From contig CM060200.1 of assembly GCA_030562195.1 (NCBI GenBank), forward strand, positions 5,394,001 to 5,458,000: a DNA stretch of 64,000 nt. Reading direction: 5' to 3'. This DNA comes from Nipponacmea schrenckii (taxonomy: Eukaryota; Mollusca; Gastropoda; Lottiidae). The notes under the pieces are model-generated. The model did no database searches and had not been told where the DNA came from. It saw only the letters and a program-made list of their open reading frames with translations. The position numbers and the translations under genes were made by a program. Shown piece by piece: positions 24,761 to 37,666 of the stretch (within the stretch, counting starts at the first letter, position 1; the number at the start of each line of letters is the position of its first letter).

Positions 24761-25439
24761 GGTGTTACTAAAGTGTTACTTATGTCGTTACAATCTGTTT
24801 AAAACGTTATTTCTCATCTAATGAGATAACGAACATTATTAGAGTATAAGGTATCCTATGGGCACTGCATAAATATGTGACAGAAATTATGTTTTCAAGA
24901 AATATCTGTTGCATATATAACATAACATTATTCACAGAAAAGAGGGTTGTATCCTTTTAGTTTACATTTATAAAATTCTCCACATAACTTAAAGTATGGT
25001 TGAAGTGTATCTCTTCAAATTTTTGGAGAAAACAGCTTGTTGTCAATAGGTGTAGTTTGTTATTGTATTTTGCCAGTGATTAAGTCTGATGTTTTAGACT
25101 GAATAGCTTCCAATTGTACTTAATTCTGATCTATTTAAAAACTTGTGAAAACATCCGAACCGTAATTCCCTCCATCGCCGCTGCTAATCCTAGATAAACT
25201 AAATTATTCGACAGTTGGCGCTAACCATGTTTTATGGCAAATTAGCCTCTCTTCGTTCACTACGTCATGTCAGTCTTACCGAGAAGGAAGATAATTGAAT
25301 ATATTTTGACAGTTTTCGAAGCGGTCACAGAATTGTCAAGATGGGCTCATACTTTTTCACATTTAACTCATTTTCAACGAAACATTATATCTGATTTTTT
25401 AGCAGGATGCACGTACATAAGGTAGAGCAAACAATGGAT

Positions 25440-25900
25440 ACAAGGTCTAATAGAGTTTAACCCGCCGATTCTGACGTTGAATGTCAATCTCGTCGATGAA
25501 ATTGCCGAAATCAACCTTAGTATCTCCTTCCAATTCAATGGACAAACAGCGGATAAGGCGACTGTTTGGCATGGAATTTCCCAGATACGCTTTCATATAA
25601 GTTTCATTTTAGAGAAACTGCGTTCACAGCTTGCTGTAACTGAGCAATCAGAGCGAGTCTATATAGATGCGATAAATTTGAGAAAGTCACATTTTTTTTT
25701 TTACTTTTTTATCAACGGGATTTCATGGGAAATGTCATCTCTATTCACTGCATACTTAACACTGAATTTCCCCAACATGGCATCATCTAACAATTTCTCA
25801 GATGTAGGATTTAATACTGAAATTGCTTTAAGAGCTTCAGTGTCAGTAGAGAACCTTTCATTAAGAAATAAAGTCGACGATGCTTATGTTTAGGCTTAGT
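25440..25900 (-). pseudogene. Decayed hAT transposase, C-terminal dimerisation region
   Basis: Reading the minus strand in more than one frame gives fragments of a hAT/ZMYM1-like transposase. First comes NERFSTDTEALKAISVLNP in one frame. Then comes the hallmark SVTASCERSFSKMKLI of the hAT C-terminal dimerisation domain, and after a frame change YLGNSMPNSRLIRCLSIELE. An in-frame stop, an A/T run near 25690 and the frame change show it is dead. A 138-codon plus-strand open frame over the same bases is an antisense shadow, not a gene. Confidence 0.75.
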
Positions 25901-28900
25901 ATATCATTCTCTGACTACAGAGTTGTTTCGTGAGTTAGGAAGAATGAGATGAGTCAAATGTGTAGACGGTGGTTCTGACATCGGCCCAACTGAAAGCGAC
26001 GAAAGTTGAGATGTGCTATGATGACAAAAAGCACAAGCTCCGCCTACGACTCCAAAGATAAGAAACAACCTCCCGTAGAAACTAGTTAGGTTCAACCGAG
26101 ACTAAAGAAACGAGGAAGAAATGAAATTGTAATCTTAATTTGATTAAATTGGATAAAAGCCTGCTAAAATACAGCACATTATATTAATGTTGACATATTT
26201 AAACGTTGACTATCAAAATATTTTTACAAATTCTGGTCATAATGTAGGTTAAATATTTCTGATGAAAGCTTCTTTACTTCCACGAAGAAGGTACATGTAA
26301 TTGCAAAGTTCGGATGGTGACGATATATACTTACAGTCCTTTAAAGACTATGTAATGTTTTGAATGTTGATGACAATATTCTAATATTTGTCCAACCTTA
26401 TCATCTTTCCTTATTCTCATTTTTCTCTTTTATTTATTTTGTATCTCACATTCCTATATTGAATTGTCTGGCACTCATATCAAAGCCATGAGAATGTTTA
26501 GTAACTTGTATTTGACATAGTTAATCTATTTGTCAATATTGAAACCTTTATTCTTCAGATAGTTTACATATTAAATAGAATAAATATTGCAATGGACCGA
26601 TACAAATTTCCCTTCATATACAAGTCTAATGGTTTATCACATAACTGCTCTAATTTTAAAACTAAACAATGGATGTTCATGTCAAGTTACATTATAATCC
26701 GCTACACAGTTGTATCGCAGCACTGTTTCCTGAGCCACCGGTTCCTGTTTATGCATTGTCCTTAGCAACCTGTTTTAATATGTATGTAAGTCAGAAGGAA
26801 AAAATAAATATTTGCTTCTATTTTCCATCTACTTTTCTGAATTAGAAGAGAATAATCCTCATGAAGAATTATGAATTTGTTGCATTTGAAATTTCAATTT
26901 AATTTAAGTGAAACCTATCGAATACTATCAATAAAAGTGACATGATTATTTATTAGTTAGATAATTAAAGTCAGTATAAAGCATCTTATTTCTAGAATGG
27001 ATACCTTTGATAAGGCTAGTATTTGCCTATGTTGAATGCTTGACATAATAATGCAATTACCAAGCCACTATCAATACTAATTTTGATAATGTACGATTTT
27101 CTAATACGTTTGGAAATTTATATATGTTAAAAGAAGAACATTTTGCCTACGCAATGCCTGAGATAAAGGTGAAATTCTAATTGATGATGGTTATAAGTAG
27201 CGGAAAGGGTTCAAGTAGTCATATATCGAAGTGTCCGGTTTGAATGTCAATACAAAAGACCATTACTACATTTCTATTGACGTTCAGTTAGCCAGAAATT
27301 TGGTTACAAGATAAACACAACATAACTTTAAACAACTCAAAGCAATCAGATCTCAACTTTCAACAACTTTGGGTCAATACGAATTTAGTGTATTAGCTCT
27401 TCAGACAATAAAGCCAGTGTATTTTTCCTTTCGATTCAATTCCTAACAGACCATAAAGTGTCATTTTAATACGTTTGTGTACAAACATCTTAAATCGTCT
27501 ATAAAAAAAAACTTTTTACAAACCTTTGACGTTCGTTCTCTTAGAATTGCAGTCTATGATGTAATGGTTTAACCTGAACTCTAATTCCTAGTAGAAAGTA
27601 GAAATCATAGAAAGCGTAATGAAATCTGCAAGCAATGAGTAAGAATTGCAACAGATAGAATCCTTACTGATAACGTTGACGAACCCCTACGATAACCTTT
27701 TGAATTTTTTTGCAATGATGTGCTAGAAAATTGACTAAGTAATACTGTTATAACATTAGTGAATCAGATAGAAATTCACATTGATGTCATTAGAAGATTG
27801 CACAAAGTCATAAATTGCAATGAGGCAGATTTCCCAGAAGGTTAAGGTTTCTACTTATGGTTCAATTGAATTGAGGTTGATTTGATACTGATAAGTTTCA
27901 GAGGGTTTGAAAAAGGGTTAGTATTCCATGTATAGATAATAGTTTCTGGTTGCATTTAGAGACATGCACTACACCTTATAGCGTTAAGAAAGTTTATAGA
28001 AATTTGAAATGACGTAGAATTCCCATAGTTAGCGAAATAAAATCAAATTACAATGAAGTAGAATTTCAACTAATTACATAAGAAATATGATTGCATTTGG
28101 GTATAATTTCCACTTGTAACGTTATGGTTCCTGATTGCATAGAGGTTCATTAACTACTTATTACGTTTAAGGGATTGTAAAGAGGTTTTATTGATTTTTT
28201 TTAAGTGCATCGGATTGAAATCAAGAATTAGATGTGCTTCAGGGGAAATCTGCCTTTATGCTAAGAAATTTAATTTCGATTTTAGTTGGAAATCTAGCTC
28301 TTTTCTGAATGCATTGCGGTAAAATTCCATATGATAACATTAATGATTCGGATAACGCTGAGGTAACATTCGCACATGTTCCTAAAGTAACGTTTGGTTG
28401 GTTTATGTATATATCCAAACGTTGATTTAGGAACATGCATTCGCACAGACAATGTTATGTTCCTGAAAGCACTGCACTGTTAACATTAAGAATTCTGATA
28501 ACAATGAGCTAAGATTAAAGTGAATAAATTTAATTACATTCAGGTGAAATTCGCACAGATAGCATTCGTTACATTATAAGAAAAATATGGATTCTTCTAC
28601 TAATATGAATTTTAGTTGAAAAAGAAAAAAAATGAATAATTCTCAATGTCATAATTTTAGATCGACAATTTTCTAAACATTAATTTTTTTTTCAATCTTG
28701 CATTAAAGTTACTTCAATAACAGTCTACTTGAAATGTATGTTACTGTAGATATATGTTATGGGATCAATAAATGTCAAATAAGTTACATTTTCTGACAGC
28801 ACAGCTAAATTCCTGAACAATTAAATAAATAACAATGAAATATGTAAAGGTTTCTTGTAGACAGAAGGAAGGGTAAATAGAAGAAAGGAAATAGTCGCCA

Positions 28901-29385
28901 TAATATTCATTTTCTTTATTTTCTTATTTACTTGGAATTGATTGGTAATATAAGTACATTATAAACATCCTATTTTACTTATCACTTACTCTCAAATAAT
29001 ACATTATTTCTATTATATTCACATCACTGTCATTCACCTCAAAAGATGTGTGATGTTAATTAGTGTAATTTTAAATGAATGTCGCCTGCAACTGTAAGAA
29101 TGTTGATAAATGTCTGTAAGTGTCCACATTCTGATCATTCCACGATTCCTTTTGTCACATATTAACTTTAAGTGGAACGGAAAGTCTTTAAGTGAAACGG
29201 AAAGTTAAAATGGAAATAAATATTTAGATGACTATATCACTCTAAATGAACACAATTGATACTTTTCTATTTTTGCTACCTTTCTATTTGTGTGCTTTAG
29301 TGCTGAGTTTACGCTGTTTATTAAAGGCAGCCCCATAGTAAAGAGATTCCCAGGTGATTTTGTTAAAAATTCTATTTTATTTACA
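25901..29385. other. AT-rich intergenic sequence
   Basis: No gene recognised. Between about 27000 and 28600 short phrases such as 'gataac.atgag', 'gtagaattt' and 'aaattcgcaca' recur irregularly, suggesting an old decayed tandem repeat. The right end includes the 3' UTR of PPWD1: AATAAA-type signals on the minus strand lie within about 60 bp of its stop. Confidence 0.4.
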
Positions 29386-32300
29386 CTATTTTACAGAGAC
29401 ATTTATTATTCGAATATCATCAAAAGGTTTGTCTGTTTTTGCATTTGTTTTTACCATTCCAATATTCTGTATAACTTCCATTCCTTTTATGACTCGACCA
29501 AACACTGTATGTTTATTGTCTAACCATGGCTACAAATAAATCATACAGTCACCTAGCTAATTTTATTCCATCATTGTATATTGCTTGGTTAGGGAAATAC
29601 AAAAACTGATGTCTGTTTGGTTAAGGTCTAGTAGACTTTTTGTCATCTTCTAAGTGAGATCTGAGTAAATTGTTTGTTTATTTGAAGTAACATACATTGT
29701 CATGATGTATTTATGGGAGTTTCTCAATGAATACAATACAGTGAAATTACTGCAAACATCAAGCAATTCCCAATTAAGCAAGAGGGACATATTTCATAAA
29801 CAACCGACTGGATACTTTGACCTCTCCAAAAAAAAACGAGACAAAATAATCCCACATCTTTTAATCAATTAACAAACCATATCATTAATAGATTGTACAG
29901 CTATCAGGATGTACTTAAGACTTTGATGGCTATGATATCTTAATATGGTTACGACCTCAAATCCTCTTATAAAATATATTCAGATACTTACTGTTGGAAC
30001 CAGAGTAATGAAGAATTGGGAACCATTAGTATTTGGTCCAGCATTAGCCATACTACAGGTATAAGGTCGATCATGACGTAATGATGGGTGAAACTCATCT
30101 TCAAACTCCCCACCCCATATAGATTCTCCTCCTGTTCCATTTCCTACAATCAATTTCAAAATACATGTTATTATTTTCTCAATTTTCACTTCATTCTTCA
30201 TTCAGTTTTATTGCTTTGATCCTATATTAGTCCCTTTTTGTTTTTTCAACCACCATTATACATTTCTACTATCAATCCCTTCAATAAACCAGTTATGCAA
30301 ATGTAATTTGTCACATGACAATATGACATCTCCAAGACAAAAATGATTCAATCTTGATATTTTTGGCAAAATAAGGAAAAAAGGCAAATTTAAAACAGAT
30401 ATGAATTTAAATATAAGAATTATATAGAATTAATAGATCAGTGCTAAAATTTTTATGACACACCCACTCAACTTAATTGACAGATGCCAGTTGAATTGAA
30501 AACACAATGGTTTCAGCTACTTTTAGTATCAAAAAATAGAAAATTCGGAGGTATTTCATCCAAAAAGATAGAACAATGTAAGTATTATAAGAAATGAATG
30601 TGGACCTTGTTTTCATTATGGGGAAATAAATACTGACAACAAAATCCACATGCATTCCTTAAAAACAGTTTACTCTAATCATAACTAAATGGAGACTTGT
30701 GTTAGCTAGGGTTAGGGTTATTTCATTTTAGAAGGTTATACTCAATGTATCTAATATCTTTGATTTAACTTATTATCCGAATCGTGAAAATTTATCGGCA
30801 TGTCAAATTACACATCTTATAGGCACACTATACCCTTATTCAAGGTAGACAACTTCATTTTTCTTTAACTTTACAAAGAAAAATCTAAAATATACCTAAA
30901 GGATCACCAGTTTGCACCATAAAACCTTTAATAACTCGATGAAATATGTGATTATTATAATAACCATTCCGACTGTGAACACAGAAATTTTCAACTGATT
31001 TAGGGCATCTGGAACAAAACATAAAATATAACTCAATAACAATGAAAATGATGAATAATATTTATTTATTAAGTAGCTTACTTTCCTTTCAAGTTTTATT
31101 TTGGAAAGTCTGTCCTCTTATTCTTGTCCTGATAAGGAATGTTTATCAAAAACATATATCAGCATCATCACACAAGCACAATTCAGTGGTTTGATCAATT
31201 TAAAATATAACAACATTACTAAATGTATCAACTTACTCTTTTGGAAATAGTTTGATATGTATATCACCCATTGTTGTATGTAGGACACAGCTATCTGATA
31301 TACTGGAGTAGGCTACATCCTACAAAAGAAAGCAATACAGTATTTCTAATTAATGTATTTCAAATAATGTCATAATCTATACACACTAAGGTCTTTATTA
31401 AATATATTATTCTTAAATAAAATATTATCAGAATTATACGAAAGGTTATTTGTACCTGTGTAGCTGCTACAATTTCTTCTTTGGATGGCTTTTCATTAAA
31501 CACATCTCTTTCATTGGAAACACTAAATAAAAAAAAATGATAACATATCTACTATTCACCTTTTTTTTTTTTATATTTGAAAAAATGAAAATTAAAACAA
31601 AGAATGAATATTTGATATATTACTAGAACAGCAGACTTAGTCTACAAATAATGTGTGTGCAGACAACTCCAATATACAATATCATTTGGATAACATGTTT
31701 CCATGACCCAACTCTCTACACCAAATACAGACTCAATTCAAGTTTATTGTTTATTGAGGACTAAGATCTGAACAGTTATATATGAAAGTGTTTGGAGATT
31801 GTAATTTCAATATTCATACCTTCTGGCATCAGATGCTGCTCTCTGAGAAAACATATAAAATCTATTCTTTTTATAAGCTGTACAGAATAATATAGGATCG
31901 TTAAAATTTTGAGATAATAGAGGATTATCTGAGGCCACCATATCAACATCTACTGCTGCCTTCATTTGTTTACCACTACCTTGAAACATTGCTAACTGGA
32001 TAAATCGGATATTTTCTGGTTTACCAATATACCTTACACATTGATTAGTATGTAGATTTATAACTGCAATGATAATAAGATAATAAGCTTCAGTCCCTGT
32101 CTGATTTCCTTAATAAAGAAAAAAGAACTAACTAGGGCAAACTGAGACATATATAGACCCAATAACATTTCATTTACATAATATCACAGGTACTTAGATA
32201 TATGACTGGCTACAGAAATCTATTACACACAGATTGGACTAAAAACAACAAAACAACATTACCTTTTACACCCATTAATGTAGCATATAAAATGAAATTT

Positions 32301-35300
32301 CCACTTTCATCAAAAACTGTTGGAGAGAAAATAAAATACCATAATTTCATTTTGTGTGTAATTTTCAGAAAACCACATATCAGAATAGTAAATTTCTGCA
32401 AATAAAAACTGGATTTGGAATGATTTTTTTTTAACAATCACATCATCATAGGCATATTGGTATAAATTCAATGGATAATGTATCATAAATGGCTTAACAG
32501 ATATCCAGTAAGTAGTAAAGGATGATAAAAACACCTATTCAGAGCTTTTATTCTGAATGATAATGATTAATATTGATCAAGGCCATGGTTCGCTATATCC
32601 AATGGTTGATATGGGTCTTGAATATGATATGCGAAGGAATTTTAATATGCAATCCAATTTTGTCTTCATGTATATAGCTTGAGTCTCTGAACTTACTCAT
32701 CTGAACAAGTGAAAAATTCTGGATCTGGATATATGTGGATTTGAAAGCTCAAATTATGATGGTGACCTGTGAACACTATTACTGATTTGCTTAGATCAGA
32801 GACTAACAATGAGAAATGATGAAACCAATACTTACTTATATTTGATAAGGAATAGGAATCTGATTTCTGAAAATCCTTTTCAACTGCCATTCTTCTACCA
32901 AACTCCATATTTGGTAAAACTTGTTTCATCTGAATTTTTTTCAAAAATGACATAATAATTATACAAATTATTTTCAATCATGATACAATATAGAGCTATA
33001 ATAATATCAATCACTTTACCAATATTTAATCTACAAAATTATATAATTTATACACAAAAGTAAATAAACCAACCTCTTGCATTTCGTTATACTGTTGTAT
33101 TGATTCATCTAAGACTTTAGTTAACTTTCCAGTCAGGAATCGAAATATTCTGATCTACAACAAAGATAAATACTTATATACATAAATTAAAAATATACAA
33201 TTTAATTAAATAAATTTCAAACATGATAGTGTAAAAAAAAACTAAAAAGAGTTTACCTTGTTATCTGTAGCCATGGTAACTAATAATTTACCATCAGGTG
33301 AGAAAGCTAGATTGGTGGGTTGAGCTTTACACTGAAAGAAACATTAATAGTTTAAACTTCACTAAGAAATCGTATAAATAGGGTCACAATGATTATTTTT
33401 TGAACTTAATAAATTTGAACTAGTTTTAAGAAATTTTTTAAATCAAACTTTATGAAATAAGTTGAGAGACAATAAATAACCTGTATAAACAACCATTCTA
33501 ATGCTGACAGTCATTTAACAAAACAAGTGTTAAGAATGAAAATCATGAGCTGAATGTGAGACAGGACCATGTCCTTGTCTAGGGGCCTAATTCTGACCCA
33601 TGTAAAATAAGTTTATTATTATTATTATTAATTATTATTTATTATTATCTATTATTATTTAATAAATTCATTTAATTATTTAATTATTTATTATTTAATT
33701 ATTAATAATTATTTCATTACAATGACTTATATAAATGACTGAACATTTACCTTCATAAAATCATAGAGATCTGTATCAGTTTTATACTGCCACTGTAGGG
33801 TTTTGGGAAATTTATAATCAGTTTTTGGTCCTGTCCACACTTCCACCATACCACCAGTATCTATAGATACCACACATTCAAATACACCATTATACTGTCA
33901 ATACAAAAATACTACACACTTAAATAAAATCCAAATATAAATCTTACATTTTTATACTGTCAATAAAAATACTACAACTTAAATATCATTATACTGTCCA
34001 AAAATATCCACAAAATATACCATTATCTGTAATACAAAAATATACACCTAATATACTGTCAATACAAAAATACTACACACTTGAATATACCATTATACTG
34101 TCAATATAAAAATTCTACACATTTAAAAAACTCCATTCATTACATTTTTAATGAGCTATAAAACAAATGGTAAAAATAGTTAAAATGACCAAATATGGAA
34201 AAAGTAAAGCAGATTTACTATAATAATGTTAAAAAATACTACTACACATTCAAATATACCATAATACTGTTCATACAAAATATATAAAAATACACAAAAG
34301 TATACAAATATATGTCAATACAACAGTACGAAATATTTCCCTTAGTATATGAATTGATCTAGATGTCTGATTTAATTCTCTAAAGTGACTAGGATGGATA
34401 AGAAACATCATTTGGTATAGAAAAAAATTACAGGCTAATTCAAAAAAGGAAAAAATAGATTGAAACTAAATACTGGTGCATCATTGGAAAAGAAAATATA
34501 GGAATTTCAATCAAATATGCCTACCTTTATATGTGTAACAGGCTTATAATGCAATTTATCTACAGTATGTAATGGAGTATTACTGCCAGTTCCATCATAA
34601 ACATGAATATTATTACTCTTATCTTCAGACCTACAAATAAAACCAATAGTGTCTAGAAACATACATTATCACATGGCATATAAATCACAAAAGAATCTCA
34701 ATAGATAATAAGTTGAAGAATGAAAACAGAGACCATCTTTTCTGTCTGCAGAATCATCAATCTTTTGTGAATTTAACAAATGAGTTGGCTTTATTATAAC
34801 ATTCAACAGGTTCCATTGTTCCGAGTGGTCTAGACATTTGACATGTATTGCTGACAATTAGGTGCCTGACTCTGAGATCGCTGGTTCGAAACCCGTTTGT
34901 GTCTCAGTCAATTTTCAGCACTAGAATCTGTGCTATACCAAGAAAGTGTTATCCCAATAATGAAAAATATTGTTGAAACACCACTTTCTAAATGACAATA
35001 AATCATCTCAGGTTCGTGTGATTTTAAAAATTACCTACACAGCTAATGCAGCAATAGCATCACCAGCAGCAAATATAAAACAGCATGCTTTAGGAACATA
35101 ACTCAATTTCATCATATTAATCATATCTGTAATGGTAATAAATAAATAACATTCTATTAGAATTATACAGAAAATGAAAACTTTTGTATTTTATTTTTAA
35201 CACATTATCAATTAATAATTATTACGTGTAAAGGTTTTTTTGATCCCAATTATGAAAATCAAACACAAAAAACTAGAGAAAATTGTCCCTTAACTTGTTG

Positions 35301-37666
35301 AAAGCCTTAACTAAAACAGTCTGGTGATATTTTTTCAAAGCCAAAATTATTTATTAAGTTTACATAAACCTTTAAAGCTCGCTTTTTGGTAGGTTTTTAC
35401 TGTACGGATTTTAGCAAAATAAACACCCACATCTAGAAAATGATGTCTCCTATGTATTCTGAACTAAAAATACCAAGGACCAACACCATAACAAGTTGAA
35501 GTTACAAACTTAACAATTACTACTCTCAAGTTGATTAAGCAGATAAATAGATGTAAATAGTGCATAGAAATATTTGCATGTATAATATACCGCTTTTTTT
35601 GATAAAATAATAATCACTTAATTATTTTCAAGTTTAATATACGCTTTTTGATAAAATAATAATCACTAATTATTTTCAAGCGAAATTTACCGCGGTTTTT
35701 GATATTGATAAATTATAATCACCCGTTATTTTCAAGTGTAATATATCGCTTCTTGATAAATAATAATCACTAATAATAGTCAAGTGTAATATACCGCATT
35801 TTTAATAAATAAAAATCATCAATTACACTAACCAAAATTAACAACATCAAAAACCTTAGCTGTCTTATCTTCAGCAACAGTACAACAATATTCTCCATTT
35901 AAACTTAAATTCATATCATTTATAGCACCTGAAATAAAACAATTACAGTAATGGGTTTTTAAATATCAACAAAGTTTCTATGAACATATTTTACTTTTGA
36001 ATATTGACCTCTATTGGACCTCTTGGCATCTTACATTCGTGTTTTCAGAAGCAACCCCAAAAAAAGTATGACAAAGGTTCTCATTAACAAATCCATTTGT
36101 TATCCTTGTATTGTTATTTTTGCATTCTGATTATCAGCTATTTCATTATTTTGAATGAATGAATAAATGAATAGGCTATCATGTTCAACATAATGAAACC
36201 AAACTTACCTAAATGACTCCTAAAGTGTTTCACAAATTGTATACCTTCCTCTTCGTTTTTTTTCCAAAATTTCACATGACCATCATTACTTGATGTTATT
36301 ATGAATCCATTTCTAGAAATGAAATTTTATATTGATAATAAAATGAACTGCTCTAAACTGGCCTCTCATCGGACCAATGGTAAATTAAAGCTGAGAGGGG
36401 TTGTCTGGTTTATTTTGCAATAGGCTGTAAAAGCAGAATTCGATCTGTGTTCATATGTCTGTCCACCAAAGCATATATGTAAATGTCAACATGCCAAACA
36501 TCAGCAAAGAACCAGAAACTACAATGCAATCAAAGCACAAAAAAACACAATTAGTCAAAACGAATAATCTAAAAGATGTCAAGATTATTTTACATACTTT
36601 GCACAAGCAACATGAGTAACAACATCTCTATGCATGTAACTTATTTCGTAGTATTCTGAGCTTGGCATATTCTTCAGGTAAACTTGTTCAAATTCCAAAA
36701 CTGTAACATAAATTATGCAGATTTAAATGAAAGACAGTGTAGGTTATAGGTAAAAAGATTGTGAATCATTACTTGCACCTTTCAAATAAGTTTCAAAAAT
36801 AGTATTACCAGTTGTATGAATCTTAAGAGTGCAAATTGGTTTTCTGGCTTTTTTTTTTTATTAAGCTTAGGCCTATATGAATGAGACCATTTATAGGCTA
36901 GTTTCTATTTGTATAATTCAAATTTTCGTTTGAGGTTCTTGATATGAATCTTATATAACAGTGTAAGCTGTCACTATAACAGAAGCTTGTCAGAAGCGGG
37001 AAAAGAGATCAAAATACGCAAGCATTCCAATAACACGCCTAAGTGCACTTAAAATTAAAGATCTTTCCACAGGACATGGAGCCAGCAGAATTCACTTATC
37101 TGCACACAGAAGCAACGGAATACTGGAGAGGTCTGAGTGTCATTGACTACCAGCTCATTTTAAATAGTTCATCTGGTTCCGTAAAGCGCATATTCTTTTG
37201 TATATTGATTATCATAGTACTATTACTGGTACGGTATTCAGTTATAATGGTTACATGTTAAAACAGTAACAAATTTTATTAGTTAAAACGGTAACAACTC
37301 CCCCAAAACGTTAACAGAAATTAGAAAAAGACAGGAAGAAAGCATCACCAACCATATTGTGTAGATCTGTATTTAAGTATTTAGAATATCACAAGGACTG
37401 ACCTGATAAGGACGGATGGGGCCACTAAATGTACCCTTGGGAAAAATATAAACAATTCACCGAATTCGTCTGGAAAAAGTCAGCAGAGCAAGTTTCGAAC
37501 TACAAAATCGATTTTGCATGGTTAGTATGTATCGAAGAAGTGACAAACCTTTGCGCTTCTTTGGTTTAGCAGCTTCATCTGGCAATGGACCAATCCAGGC
37601 ATCTTCTACTTCTTCTGTTGCTTCTTCTTCAAGATCGGTTGTTTTTCGTTTTATAGTTTCCGCCAT
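29386..37666 (-). CDS. PPWD1: PPWD1: WD40-repeat peptidyl-prolyl cis-trans isomerase
   Basis: A spliceosome-associated nuclear cyclophilin. Seventeen exons join in phase to 621 residues (human about 646): 37549-37666, 36598-36700, 36209-36312, 35833-35928, 35039-35126, 34525-34630, 33751-33894, 33257-33331, 33074-33154, 32836-32929, 32263-32316, 31820-32063, 31456-31522, 31237-31319, 30896-31008, 29992-30143 and 29386-29529. The N-terminus has the family motif [18 protein letters not shown]40 repeats follow ([21 protein letters not shown]), then the linker [10 protein letters not shown] and NRFYMFSQR. The C-terminal cyclophilin domain keeps the catalytic region [27 protein letters not shown] and [13 protein letters not shown]. 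Start and stop codons are both present. One intron contains an array of copies of the exon 7 boundary (see the repeat at 33895). Confidence 0.97.
33607..33722. repeat. (ATT)n/(AATT)n low-complexity tract
   Basis: A run built almost only of 'attatt', 'taattatt' and 'atttaatt' words in the PPWD1 intron between exons 7 and 8. It has no coding or structural signal. Confidence 0.85.
33895..34275 (-). repeat. 42-bp tandem array copied from PPWD1 exon 7 acceptor and first codons
   Basis: The acceptor of exon 7 (ttgacag before TATAATGG on the minus strand) and about 30 coding bases after it recur upstream in the intron. The core 'atactgt' on the plus strand appears at about 33895 (true site), 33957, 33994, 34027, 34056, 34098 and 34267; two adjacent copies are exactly 42 bp apart. 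Each copy also repeats the following 'caatacaaaaatactacaca'. Several copies keep the AG, so they are potential decoy splice acceptors. Confidence 0.75.
34811..35025 (+). mobile_element. SINE with Leu/Ser-tRNA-like head in PPWD1 intron
   Basis: The head has an A-box-like ccgagtggtctagacatttg, then a B box ggttcgaaaccc about 50 bp later, spacing like a type II tRNA (Leu or Ser). The body (cagcactagaatctgtgcta, cccaataatgaaaaat, caccactttctaaatgacaa) is shared with a fragment in the WDR18 region at 43.9 kb. It lies in the intron between PPWD1 exons 5 and 6, antisense to the gene. Confidence 0.65.
35578..35832 (+). repeat. Degenerate tandem repeat, about 5 copies, in PPWD1 intron
   Basis: Five copies of a unit of roughly 50-60 bp: taatataccgc, a T-run, ttgataaaataataatcact, then aattattttcaag. 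Copies start at about 35580, 35636, 35686, 35740 and 35792. The array abuts the donor side of exon 4. Confidence 0.75.

Noticed and set aside
30705..30722. Interstitial telomere-like (TTAGGG)2
   Set aside because: Only two copies; expected by chance in a window this size.
37457..37548. Continuation of PPWD1 exon 1 open frame past KKRK
   Set aside because: The family continues as VLEFE, found in the next exon in the right phase, so the reading beyond 37549 is intron.
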